NCBI GenBank assembly: GCA_905221615.1
Contig: CAJNDT010001292.1
Span: 1 to 64,000 of the forward strand
DNA: 64,000 nucleotides
From: Symbiodinium sp. CCMP2592
Lineage: Eukaryota; Sar; Dinophyceae; Suessiales; Symbiodiniaceae
Direction: 5' to 3'
A program made the translations under genes and the position numbers. A model generated the notes under the pieces. It searched no databases. It was not told where the DNA came from and saw only the letters and a list, made by a program, of their open reading frames with translations. Shown piece by piece: positions 1-9,483 of the stretch (position 1 is its first letter; every line of letters starts with the position of its first letter).

Positions 1-2062
1 TGCCTTTGCTCGCGGTTGCTTCTTGGAAGAGTTGCTGCGCCACTTCTCGCGGCACTTCGGTGGCTTTGGAAGCCTCGCCCAGCCAGACGTTCCGGGAGAG
101 CTTCATCATCTGGATCGTGAGGTCGTGCTGGGAGCTGGTGGCGGGCGGCTCCGCTTCGTCGGGCGTATCCTCTTCTTCTGCGTCTGCCGCCGCTTCTTTG
201 CCGGCCCCTCGCACTCGCGTCTTTGTGGCCTGCTCGATCTCGTCATCCTCGAAGTGGCAGACCTCGTCCTTCAGGTCCTCGTTGTCGCTGTTCGCGGCCA
301 GGTCGTGGTCGGGCTGCAGGGAGCGGGGCAGGCAGTACACGAAGGCGGAGTTCAGGACGTAGCGCTTCAGCTCCTCGGTGGGGAAGCCGTCGGCGTGCCT
401 CCAGGCGCAGCGCAGGGCCTGGCGCCAGGTGCTCATCTCCGGCGTGCGCAGCTGGCCGATGTAGGGCACCGCCTCCGTGGCGTCCTCGGGGTTGCTGGTC
501 CAGGGGCAGAAGAGGAGCAGAATCTTCACGATGTGCTCCTCCTCGCTGTTGCTGCCGAGCGCGCCGTAAAGCACCGGCACGTGGGGTCGCTTGCGTGGGG
601 TGATCACCCAGTCGTGGCGATGCCTCTGAGCGGAGTTGCCCTTTCCCAGCGGCATCCAGTCTTCGCCGCCTTCCTCCCGGATCAGGTAGTCGTCGCCGCT
701 GTCCAGCGCGTTCTTGCCCTTGTTTTCGCTCAGCTTTGTCGTGCCGCTTTCCGTCAGCAGGGCGTGGAAGGGGACGTCCGTCGCTCCGCGAGCCAGGGCG
801 TCCGTGGCGCGCTCTTGTCTTTCCACCGTCCACGGGTGGCGGGCAAGCTGGATTTGGTAGTAGCGCGCGAACTCGAAGGCCGAGAGGGGCCGGACGCGCG
901 GGTCGCTTCCACGGTTCCCGTAGACGGTCCACAGTTGCGGTCGGGCGATGACCTTTCTTTTTCCCTGCGCGTTTGAATTCCTGTGGAGGTCGCTTTGCAG
1001 TTGTTCTCGTTCTTGCCAGGGTCGGTTCTCCATGGCATTTCGCAAGAGCTCCATGCCGGTTTTGAGGGACATCTCCGTGACCTGGGCGGTCTTGATGGTT
1101 TCCGCCGCGGTGGGGTCGTTGTGGCCGGCGTTGTCGATGAGGTTCGCGCATTCCACGGAGCCGCGGACGACGCCGCGGGCGAAGGCGTCGGTCATGAGGC
1201 GCTTCGAGACGCGGGCGCCGACGTAGCCGCTGGAGGGGTTGTTCTGAAGCTCCGCCTGCAGGTCGTTCTGGCTCTTCTTCCACTCCTGGACCTCGTTGAC
1301 GGCGATGGGGTTCCGCTTGTTGCTGTAGTCGCAGGCGTAGCCCGCCTGCGCGGCCTGGTTCACCTGGGCCTGCTGGGTCATTTCGCGCAGGCTGGCTTGG
1401 GCCGGGCAGTCCTTGTCGCAGTGTCCGGACAAGGCGTGGAGGTCCTCCGTGATCGGGAAGCGATAGGGCACCTGCACGTCGCCGTTGCAGCGGAGGGCGG
1501 CCAGCAAGGCGGGGTGGTTGCCGTTGAGGTTCGGGTCGTTGCAGGGCCCCCACAGGCGACCGAGAGCGCTGCGCTTGCCCTTTGTGGCCATGCCCATCTC
1601 TTCTGCAAGGCCTTGACATACCAGCGTCGTCGTGTCGGTGAGCTGCATCTCGCGCGGGAAGCCCGACTTGCACTTGGTGGGGTCTTTTTTGTCGCGGCAG
1701 TGATCCAGCGGCAGACGCGGGCCGCCCGGTTTCTTGGGCAGGTGCACGTGGTGCTGCTTCAGCTGCTGCAGGGCTTCCACGTCCTCGTCCAGGAAGAGCC
1801 GCCGCCAGGTTGGATCGTCCATGGAGGCGTCGGCCCTCTGATAGTCGGGGCGGCTGAGGGCCAGGAGGGAGTCCCGGTAGGCGGGCCACTTCTCCTCCGT
1901 TTCCTGGCGCTTGTTTTCCCATTCTTCTGGATCCTGGTAGACGGTGCGGCTGACGGGAGCGGTGTAGGTGCAGTATTTCTGGAAGAGGTCCATCTTGTGC
2001 TCCGGGTTCAGCGCGTGGAGCTCCGAGAGGGATTTGAACTGGTGGAAGCACTGGAGGAAGAG
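1..2062 (-). CDS. Helitron transposase (RepHel), third exon, cut by the window edge
   Basis: This exon is open for 687 codons with no stop. It has no ATG, so a start-based scan misses it and reports antisense or shifted frames instead. It begins LFLQCFHQF, directly continuing the HUH motif of the previous exon. Around 1323-1345 it encodes GYACDYSNKRNP, which I read as the two-tyrosine nicking motif (Y-x3-Y followed by K) of Helitron Rep domains. Around 520-640 lies RHDWVITPRKRPHVPV, followed by an LLLFCPWT segment; this is the linker typical between Rep and helicase in RepHel proteins. The end is acidic and low-complexity (EEEDTPDEAEPP). The SF1/PIF1-like helicase should lie left of base 1. 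Role by family: nicks and rejoins single-stranded DNA during rolling-circle transposition. Alternative: a domesticated or decayed copy, but no disabling change is visible here. Confidence 0.85.
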
Positions 2063-2217
2063 CTGCGGGCAGGGCAAGCATGCGGCCGTGGTTTCGGTAT
2101 CGTGTCTCTTTTTGTGCCTCGATGAATCTAGAGATTGCTGGTTCTCTCGCTTTTCGTGCGTGCGTGTGTGTTTGTTGTGCGTTGCTGTTCTATAGTTGTT
2201 GTCTGAGGAGAGCGGGC
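2063..2217 (-). other. Intron 2 of the Helitron gene, non-canonical GC-AG
   Basis: Reading the minus strand, the upstream exon ends ...CACTTTCAG, the next bases are GCCCGC, and the 155-nt segment ends TGCCCGCAG before CTCTTCCTC. Splicing here is phase 0 and joins HIHFQ to LFLQCF, as expected for the Rep fold. Reading through instead gives a basic tail and a stop at 2128. GC donors are known to be common in dinoflagellates. Confidence 0.75.
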
Positions 2218-2794
2218 CTGAAAGTGGATGTGCAGCACTCCGGACTTCTGGCACTCGATGGAGCCGTAGGCGGCGTCGAGTCGGCCGAAGATGCCCCCGC
2301 ACGCCATGGCGTTGCTGCCGAACGCGTCCGTGCAGGGATTGTCGGAATTCCCGCAGTCGGGGCACTTCGGGCAGTAGCGGACGCCGAAGAGGTGCCGGAG
2401 CGCCAGCTGCACCAGGACGCGGAAGCCGTCCGCGCAGGCCACGGGGTCTTTGGTCAGCATGGCTCGCCGCTCGTCGTAGGGCGGCAGCTCCGCGGCGAGT
2501 GCTTCCGGGTTCAGGCTGTAAAACTCCACGTCCAGCTCGGGCTTGCCGCGGCTCTGTGCGGCACGGTTGGTCTGGGACTCCTGGCTGAGGCTGGGGTCGG
2601 ATTGCCGGGCGCGGGCCAGGCGCAGCATCACCGTGTTGTCTCGCTCGGACGGGGAGAAGGTCACGAAGAGCGGGGTGCCGTGGCAGACCCGATTGGCGTG
2701 GGTTTGGTGGCGCATGGTCGTGCGCACCTCGTGGGTGCCGGGGGTGTTCCGGCTGCGCGCCTCCGTGTTGTCCAAGACCTGCGGCTTTTTCTGG
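2218..2794 (-). CDS. Helitron transposase, second exon (Rep N-terminal half with HUH motif)
   Basis: The exon contributes 192 codons. It carries the segment HGTPLFVTFSPSERDN, the usual Helitron-like N-domain signature (G-x-P-x-F-V/L-T-F-S). Near its 3' end are an ACGGIFGRLDAAYGSIE stretch and the metal-binding HUH motif in KSGVLHIHFQ. A CxxC-xxC cluster (RYCPKCPDCGNS) sits about 35 residues before the HUH motif, as is often seen in this region. The exon is bounded by an AG acceptor at 2795 and the GC donor at 2217, both in phase with neighbouring exons. The first ATG-like start in this frame is only an artefact: coding sense begins at the acceptor. Confidence 0.85.
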
Positions 2795-2869
2795 CTTTTG
2801 TTACATCATTATAAGGGTTCCGAGCCTACGTATGCAAGTTTTTTTCCCCGGTTGTACTATAGTCTTTAC
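2795..2869 (-). other. Intron 1 of the Helitron gene (GT-AG, 75 nt)
   Basis: On the minus strand the donor is TGCAG/GTAAAG and the chosen acceptor is AACAAAAG/CCAGAAAAAG. This joins ...NRRC to S-QKKPQVLDNTEARSRN in frame. The more downstream GCCGCAG acceptor would shift the frame, so I rejected it. The intron itself contains an in-frame TAA. Confidence 0.65.
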
Positions 2870-5800
2870 CTGCATCTTCTGTTGGTGTCGTCGGTTGACA
2901 AGCTGGGCTCTGGCAGTGGTTTTCCTGTTTTGCGCGCCTTCACGGCTGCCGGCTGCAGTCCGGTGGCGAAGCGCACCTTGCTCAGGTCTCCGTTGATGGC
3001 CTTCGTCTGGCCGTTGACGTCGAGGTACTTCCCTTTGACCAGCTCTTTCTGGATTTGCTTGCCGCCGTCCAGGATCTCTTGGCTGGTCAGTGCTCTGCGT
3101 CCGTTGTTGTCGTCGGGGACGCTGTACATGAAGGTGTTCTGCTGCAGGTTCACCATGGTCCTGAAGAGGTAGTTCCACAGGGTGAAGCCGAAGGTCCAGT
3201 CCCGCCGGAATTGGGTCTCGGCTCGGCGTTGCATGGCCGCCGCCCACGCGTGGATTTCCACTTGGGGGGCTTCGGGGTTCCTGCTCCTCCGCCGTCGCTG
3301 CCGGTCGTTGCGGGCTCCCTGCTGGTTATTCTTGACGTCGGGACAGGCGGTGCCGTGCGCGAAGCAGAAGCTGAAGGCCGTGGCGAAGTAGAGCGGCTGG
3401 AACTGGTCTATGAGCATATTGCTTGTTCGCACCTCGTAGGTCTCCAGGATCTTCTCGTTCTTCTGCTTGCTTCGGAGCTGGTCCTCGAGGTCGTTCAGGG
3501 CGGCCGTGGCCACGGCGGTCTGGTCCTCTCGGTCTTGGTTGCAGCCTTCCGGAAGAACGGCTCGGGCGCGTTGGTTGGCGAAGATGGCGCCGGCTTGCTG
3601 TACGTCTTCTTCCGGGGCGTCCGTGGGGGCCGCCGCCTTCTGCGGCTGCAGTTTGTGGCTGGTCTCGTCCTCTTCTCTCATGCCGTGGATGACCTTCAGC
3701 ACCTCCGGGGGCACGCCGCCCTCCGGCAGCTGTGCCGCGGCCTCGCGCACGGCTTCTTGTCGCAGGTGCTGAAAGGCGGGGTGGCCCAGGCGTTGCATGT
3801 CCAGGATGAGGTTGACGACCACTTCCCTCCGCACCGTCGCTTGGTGGAGCAGGGTTTTGATTTCTGACTCGCTGGTCTTGCCTGTCTTGTTGGTCTTCAG
3901 GAGGACCCTCACCACGTCGCCGAGTGCCGCCCCTGCGCGTGGTACGTTCGGCGGGGGCGGCTCTTCGTTTGCAGCTGCCGCTCGCTGCGTTTCCGCCACT
4001 CCTTCCTCGTGCGCTTGGAGGTTGCGCAGCACGTCTTCCCATGGCAGCGGGAAGGTGAGGGCGTTGCCCCGGGCTCCGAGGCGGTGGTTGGCGTTCTGGG
4101 CTTGCTCGTCTAGGGTGGTTCCCTCGCTGCGGTGCCGTGCTTCCATGGCCATGCAGACCAGCGTGGTGACGCAGGGGCTGGCACAGATCATCTCCATGAC
4201 GGTGACCTTCTCTTCGTGTAGGCGTGCTGGCGAGTAGCCGGTCCACATGTCGTTGCACAGGCTCAGGGGCGGCAGCCGGCCCTTTCGCAGCTGCTCGTCG
4301 CACTCGCTGCAAAGGGGCACTTCGCAGTGCTCGCAGAGTGTGCGCTGGCTGGGGTGCTCGGGGCGGGCTTGGCATCGATGGTCCTCCGGGCAGCACAGGA
4401 TGTTGCCGAATCCGGGGATGGTCACCGTCCAGTCGTCGAAGTTGGCCACGTCTCTGAGCTTTGCGTCGCCGGCCAGGTCGTCGTAGTAGTCGAGGTATTT
4501 GTCGATGCTCAGCAGTTCGTGCAGTTTTGCGGTGGTCTCGGCGTGGTTGTCGTCGTTGCTGCCGGGGCTCTGGATGAGTTTGCGCCAGCTGATGCGGCTG
4601 CTGGCCGCCATGTCGGCTGTGCGCGGGTGAATGCAGGCGCAGCTGAAGCAAATGAGCGATTCCACGTTGTCCTTGCTGGTGGCCTCGGCGAAGCTGCGCA
4701 GCGCGCTTCTGTCCCGAGAGCTTCCCGCGACGGGCGCGGCCTCTCTGCATCGAAGTGCGACGGCCTCGTTGTAGACGCTGGTCAGGGCGTCTTTCGGCAG
4801 GGGCCTGGGCATGTGCTGGGCCACCAACTCCAGCTCCGGTGCGTGAGAGTCCTTGACATGCTCGTGGAGCTTTTCTTCCGTCCCAGAGAATAACGACCAT
4901 TTGCATCCCTGGAATGCGCAGAAGACCTGCGGCCAGGCTTCGCCCTGGTCCACGTTGTCGGCTTTGGCTTCGGGTGGTATCAGTGGCTGGGCTCGCAGGT
5001 GGGTGCTTGCAAAGTGCTTGAGCGCATTTTCCAGCTTTCGTCTGGGGTGGTAGTGGGTGGGCTCCGTTGACTCCGTTGCAACGGGCATGCTGGTCAGCTC
5101 TTCGAGGAGGCTGGGTCCTTCCTCTGCTGCTTGGGGGGGTGCCGCCTCTGGGTTCTCTGTGGCTCCTTGCGCCTGACCTTGCCGCGTGCGCTGAGCTTGG
5201 CCGGCTGCGGTTCTCTGGCGCTTGGGCGGGCGCGGCTCTGGGTGGGGTGGTGGTGGTGCTGGTGGTGTTGGTGCTGCTGGTGGTGTTGGTGGTGGTGTTG
5301 GTGGTGGTGGTAGCGGTGGTGGCGTCTGGTCACTGGGCACGAGCTGCGCGCCGGAATGTTCCGGCAACTTTGGGGGTTGGGGCTCGCGAGGCTGCTCGCT
5401 CTCCTGCGTTCGGGCTGCGGTTTTGTTGCGCTTGGGCGGGCGCGGCTGCGGGTGCGGCGCCGGTGGTGGTGGCGGCGGTGGGTTCGCGAGATCTTCCGCA
5501 GTCTGCGGTGCTCCCTGCGCTCGCTGCTGCTCGGGGTTGCTGGGAACGAGCAGGTCGTAGTGGTTCTGGCCGTTGTACCACAGGTGAAGGACGTCCTGTT
5601 CTCGGAGTTCTCCTGGCACATTTTCGTGGGTGCGGTCGATGGACTGGATGGTGCCGTCCTCGCCGCGCCAATGCAGCGTGATACTCTGCTGGTTCATCAG
5701 GCTGAAAGCCACAATGGCCGTGTCCCCTCCCCAGTTGTGGGGGTCGCTTCGAAGGTAGTCGGCCTCTCGAAGCCAAGCGTCCGCTTGCTCTTCGTGCTCT

Positions 5801-5959
5801 TGGTGCACCGCGTTCTGCTCCAGGAAACGCATGATCTGCTCTCGCAGCTCCACCCCGCTTTGCCGGCTCTTGTCTGCGAGCGCGTGAAAGAGGCAGTTGC
5901 CGTCGCCCCTCATCTTCTTCAGCGTGAAGGTCCCCTGGAAGTGCTCCTGTCGCGCGCTG
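2870..5959 (-). CDS. Helitron transposase, first visible exon: OTU protease-like plus Helitron N-region
   Basis: At least 1014 codons. Order from the N-terminus: an OTU-type cysteine protease domain (GDGNCLFHAL with the catalytic Cys, residues about 3-12; later W-G-G and an N-H-Y-D box near 120); long Pro-rich linkers (about 135-260); a C2H2-like finger (CAFQGCKW...H...H, about 330-360); paired CxxC with PPLSLCNDMWTG, like the DUF6570-type segment before Helitron Rep domains; and a C-terminal part matching the Helitron-like N-domain layout (FQPLYFATAFSFCF). OTU domains are a known accessory of Helitron/Helentron proteins. The first ATG is at 5913, but the frame is open to 5967 with an AG acceptor at about 5960, so the true start is probably in an upstream exon. 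No internal stop or frameshift is visible over 3 kb. Confidence 0.85.
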
Positions 5960-6295
5960 CTATAGTGTCACCCGAGTCGGGGGTCAAATCATTTCTTTAC
6001 GTGGCATCAAGTTCTTGGCGTTGAAGCATGCGGCTATGTGTGTAGTTATGTATGCTTCTGGCTATCCGAAGAATAGAACCTAATTTGTTTCAAAGCAAGC
6101 CGACGGCGGGCCTGCCTCGATGCTGGGCCCGCTTTGTTCCGTGGCGTTCGCATTGGCGCCGCCCCGTCGTGGTGCAGCGCCGCGATGTCCATGAGGAGGG
6201 CCCACCGCGGCGTTTGAATCGGATTGCTCCGACAAAGCTTTTGCGGTGACCCTTTCCGCCTGCAGCCGCATTGATCGAGGAGCTGTGCGGCTGAA

Positions 6296-6397
6296 TTAGG
6301 CTGCGTGCCGCGCCTCTGCCATTCGGAAAGCGTCTTCGAGTGCGGAATCGTCCTCGGCCGTCCACTTTGTTGGCTTCGGTGGTCTCGGCGCGGGAGC
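6296..6397 (-). CDS. Probable last exon of a host-type gene
   Basis: After a CTGCAG acceptor the minus strand reads 33 codons and a TAA: APAPRPPKPTKW, then TAEDDSALEDAFRMAEARH and AA. The acidic helical ending and the Trp-x2-Glu-Asp-Asp pattern loosely recall a SANT/Myb start, but the piece is too short to assign. It lies about 330 bp upstream of the Helitron exon. It probably belongs to the same gene as the exon at 7367-7969. The in-frame 63-codon ORF after the stop (6080-6271) may be 3' UTR or an unrelated exon. Confidence 0.4.
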   Translation of the reverse strand, partial: APAPRPPKPTKWTAEDDSALEDAFRMAEARHAA

Positions 6398-7366
6398 CTG
6401 CAGACTGATTAATGCACAGTCTCTGCGTCTTCCAAGCGTTCTTTTCAACCCTCAAGGCAGTGCCTTTTTGCGTCGGTGCGCCCGTTGCTGTCCACTTTGG
6501 CCACTGGCCGACCTTCGTGTCCGGGATGTCGTCGGATGCGTCTTCCATGCCTCGGTGCGGGCACATTGCGGTGGAGGCTGCTCGAGGGTTCCAAAGTGAG
6601 TCCGCTAGCTATCGCTGCCGTCGAAAGCTTGGCGTGGAGCCTCGTCGATTTTGATCATTCCGGCCTCGCTGGGTTTCCCACAGAAGCAACGGGATTCATA
6701 GGACGGCAGGTGCTTGCATTACTGTGGTCGAATGCAGTTCTGGGGCGGTGGCTGGCGTCTTCAGCGTCAAGGAACACTGCGTTGCCAGGTATTGCCTCTT
6801 GAACGCCTCGAAGTTGAAACACCATCCGGTCCCCTGCGCGCGCCAAGATCCGGCCGTCTGTCTGCCTTCGTCTCTGCCTTTTTGTTCACTCTCTCTCCCT
6901 CTCTCTCTCTCCTCGGTAAACAGGAAGACAGGGACTGAGTGCGAGAGAGTCTGTATGCCTTGACTGCTAGCTTCCTGCATGCCACCTGTTCCTCCTCGTC
7001 CTCGACATCGGCCCATCGGCGGCGGTTGCTCGGGTACATTTCCGTTTGACCTGCAGGGCCGGCGGAGAAGGTTCTGCTGCCATTCCTTCCTGCTTGCTGT
7101 CGGAAGCGGCTTCGGCCTGGATAGTCGCCGAAAGGTGCGGAACTTCTGCTCTTGATGCTCTTGAGCGCGAATTGGGCTGCGGTGCCAAGCTAGTGCTACT
7201 AGTGTGCTCTCATTGCAGGCATGATGGCAGTGACGTTGGCTTGCAGCTGGTTCCAAGCAATTTTTCCGCTCGCTCCTTGCCGTCCCGTCCCAATCACTTC
7301 CACCTATTTCAATGGGCCGGGGCTGTCTCGAACAAGGCAGCGGTCTTCTTGTCCAGACCGTCCAAC
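6398..7366 (-). other. Probable intron/exon mosaic of the same host-type gene
   Basis: No single frame stays coding through this stretch. Short coding-like minus-strand pieces occur at about 6480-6566 (MEDASDDIPDTKVGQWPKW), 6700-6830 (DRMVFQLRGVQEAIPGNAVF) and 6980-7188 (EAASDSKQEGMAAEPSPP). They are separated by a (CT)n-rich tract at 6885-6915. I could not fix splice sites. Confidence 0.3.
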
Positions 7367-7969
7367 TCAAGCCAGCCAAGATCCGATGCCGTCCCATACT
7401 TTTTCCAGGTGGCTTGCGAATCCGTAGACAGGCAGGGGCTTGTTGATGCCGCGAAGGACGGAGTCGCCGCACATGGCATAGTGCAGGGCATAGTAATGGA
7501 ATTGCATGCACTCGCGCCCTCCTCGTTCGTAGAGCTCCCTGCCCACTCTGCGCTGGTCCAGAAAAGCTGTTTGGCATCTCTGGCCTGCTGATTCCCACAA
7601 GGTACGGAAGGAAGGGTAGTGGAACCAGCCCAGCTTCTTGGGTGTCCAGCCCAGGTGCCTCATGAGTTGGGAGAAAGTCCGGGAATCTTCTTCGGCCGGG
7701 CCTTCGTGATCTGCCGCGTTGCGAAGCCAGGCCTTCATGGTGTTTTCTGAAGGACAAGGATGGCGTTGCACGAAAGCGGCGAGTTCTTGCTCTTCCCGAA
7801 GGACTTGGGCACGAAGCTCTGCGTCTAGCGGGAGAGGCTGACTCGGCTGCACGAAGATGCTTGGCTTTATCGGTTGCTTCGGGGATGTTGGCGGAGTGGG
7901 CATTGAAAAGCTTCCTTCGTCGCTGCTGCTATCGAGATGGTCCCATCTGGTGTAATCGATTGCCGCCAT
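7367..7969 (-). CDS. Host-type gene, first coding exon, function unknown
   Basis: ATG at 7969; 200 codons to a TGA that may instead lie in an intron. The N-terminus MAAIDYTRWDHLDSSSDE is a short acidic IDY-x-x-WD-x-L/I-x-x-S-D-E start that recurs in otherwise different eukaryotic proteins (Cdc37-like and MYND-type among them), so it does not identify the family. The body has Trp/His-rich segments (RHLGWTPKKLGWFHYPSF) and no catalytic motif I recognise. Just upstream on the minus strand a GTAAGG donor (about 8013) and a TGTGTAG acceptor next to CAGGATG suggest a 5' UTR intron. A second frame (DLGWLELDGLDKKTAALFE, ending 7309) may be the next exon or reflect a frameshift. Confidence 0.5.
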   Translation of the reverse strand: MAAIDYTRWDHLDSSSDEGSFSMPTPPTSPKQPIKPSIFVQPSQPLPLDAELRAQVLREEQELAAFVQRHPCPSENTMKAWLRNAADHEGPAEEDSRTFSQLMRHLGWTPKKLGWFHYPSFRTLWESAGQRCQTAFLDQRRVGRELYERGGRECMQFHYYALHYAMCGDSVLRGINKPLPVYGFASHLEKVWDGIGSWLA

Positions 7970-8269
7970 CCTGCTACACAGCAAAACGCCCTGGTCTCGC
8001 AGGGCCTTACCTGCTTGATTCTGAAACCTGGGGCTGCAGCAGGCATGGGCAGCTCAATCCCTAAGGCTCTGGACTCAATCCAGAATTTTCACAAGCGCAT
8101 GGACTAACGAGGACAGCTGCGCAGTACACTCCATTGTTGCCCGGCTCGGGGAAAGGTCGCGATGTAGCCGTAGCCGTTCTGTGAAACTGATTTTGTCTGC
8201 GGCTCTCACCGCCTGCGGCTGATTCAGGATCACTTCGGGCCCTGCAAGCAAGCTAGATTTCGTGATACA

Positions 8270-8790
8270 GCTCAGCCGAGTTGCGACCAGCGCAATACCT
8301 TGGCAGGCACATGCTGGCCTACGAAACGTAGGGAAAGGCTTGTGCGGACTCGAGGTTTTTGCGTCTAGATGCAGTCTGGAGGCGGCTTTCGCCTCATCCG
8401 ACGGCCTTAGCTTCGACCGGGAAATCGATGCAAGCATGGCACAAGCCTGACGCAAGCAAGCTCTAGACGTGGGCGTGCTTGCTTGCAGCCGAGTTGCGAC
8501 CAGAGCAATATACCTTGGCAGGCACGCGTTGAGTCAATATGCAATGCATGATCATGTGCGACGTCGCCCTCGTACCTTGGCTTCGGAGGGGAACTCGATG
8601 CAAGCATGGCACAAGCCTGACGCAAGCGCACTCTGGACGTGGACATGTTTGATTGCAGCCGAGTTGCGACCAGAGCAATACCTTGGTGGACGCATGCTAG
8701 CCTACGAAACGTAGGGAAAAGCTTGTGCGGACTCGAGGTTTTTGCGTCTAGATGCAGTCTGGAAGCGGCTTTCGCCTCGTCCGACGACTG
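8270..8790 (+). repeat. Dispersed repeat family with a conserved 32-mer
   Basis: The word GCAGCCGAGTTGCGACCAG followed by AGCAATACCTTGG (with small changes) occurs at about 8276, 8489 and 8657 here, and again near 9426, 11185, 17161 and 17460. In this block it is followed by near-identical text ending ACGAAACGTAGGGAAA and GCGTCTAGATGCAGTCTGGA. A second shared word, GCAAGCATGGCACAAGCCTG, lies between copies. No coding or RNA identity recognised. Confidence 0.7.
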
Positions 8791-9050
8791 TTTCGGGCTC
8801 TCGCTGGACCTCTGGTGGGAACTGTTCGGGCTCTCCTGGGGACTGTTTCGGGATTCCGCGGGGACTGTTTCAAACTATTTGGGGCTCTCGCGGGGACTGT
8901 TTCGAGCTCTCCTGGGGACTGTTTCGGGCTCTCGTGGGAACTGTTTCGGGCTCTGGCGGGGACTGTTTCGGGTTCTCCCAGGATTGTTTCGGGCTCTGGT
9001 GGCGACTGTTTCGGGTTCTGGGCGGACTGTTTCGGCGTCTCGTGGCCGCG
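8786..9050 (+). repeat. 22-bp tandem repeat (ACTGTTTCGGGCTCTCGTGG type)
   Basis: About eleven imperfect copies of a 21-22 bp unit beginning ACTGTTTCGGGCTCT. Overlapping ORFs on both strands here only translate the repeat. The same unit returns at 17026-17135, 17296-17440 and 19060-19240. Confidence 0.8.
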
Positions 9051-9057
9051 AAAGGTT

Positions 9058-9245
9058 TCCTTCTAACGCCCCAATAAGCGAAACAATTCTGCAAGAGGTT
9101 TATCTTCCTAACGCCCCAATAAGCGAAACAATTCTGCAAGAGATTTTCATTCCTAAAGCCCCAATAAGCGAAGTAATTCTGCCGGAAGTTTTCCTTCCTA
9201 ACGCCCCCATAAGCGAAACAACTCTGCAAGCAATTCTCATTCCTA
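9058..9245 (+). repeat. 45-bp tandem repeat, four copies
   Basis: The unit starts CTAACGCCCCAATAAGCGAA and repeats every 45 bp, a multiple of three. Both strands therefore show a 15-residue repeat, but I see no gene context that would make it coding. Confidence 0.75.
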
Positions 9246-9483
9246 ACCCTTACAAACTCCTTGCAAGGCTTATGCGGACTCGAGATTCTTTCGTCTAGAT
9301 GCAGTCCGGAGGCGGCTCTCGCCTCATTTGACAGCTCTGGTTGTGCCTTGGCTTCGGCAAGGAAATCGATGCAAGCATCACGCAAGCACGACGCAAGCAC
9401 ACTTTAGACGTGGACATGCTTATTTGCAGCCGAGTTGCGACCAGAGCAATACCTTGGCGGGCACATGTTGAGAGAGCGAAACC

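Noticed and set aside
23..2125. Long plus-strand ORFs (317 and 380 codons) and a 612-codon minus-strand ORF over 1-2.1 kb
   Set aside because: They are antisense or frame-shifted readings of the Helitron third exon, which alone shows the Rep and linker motifs.
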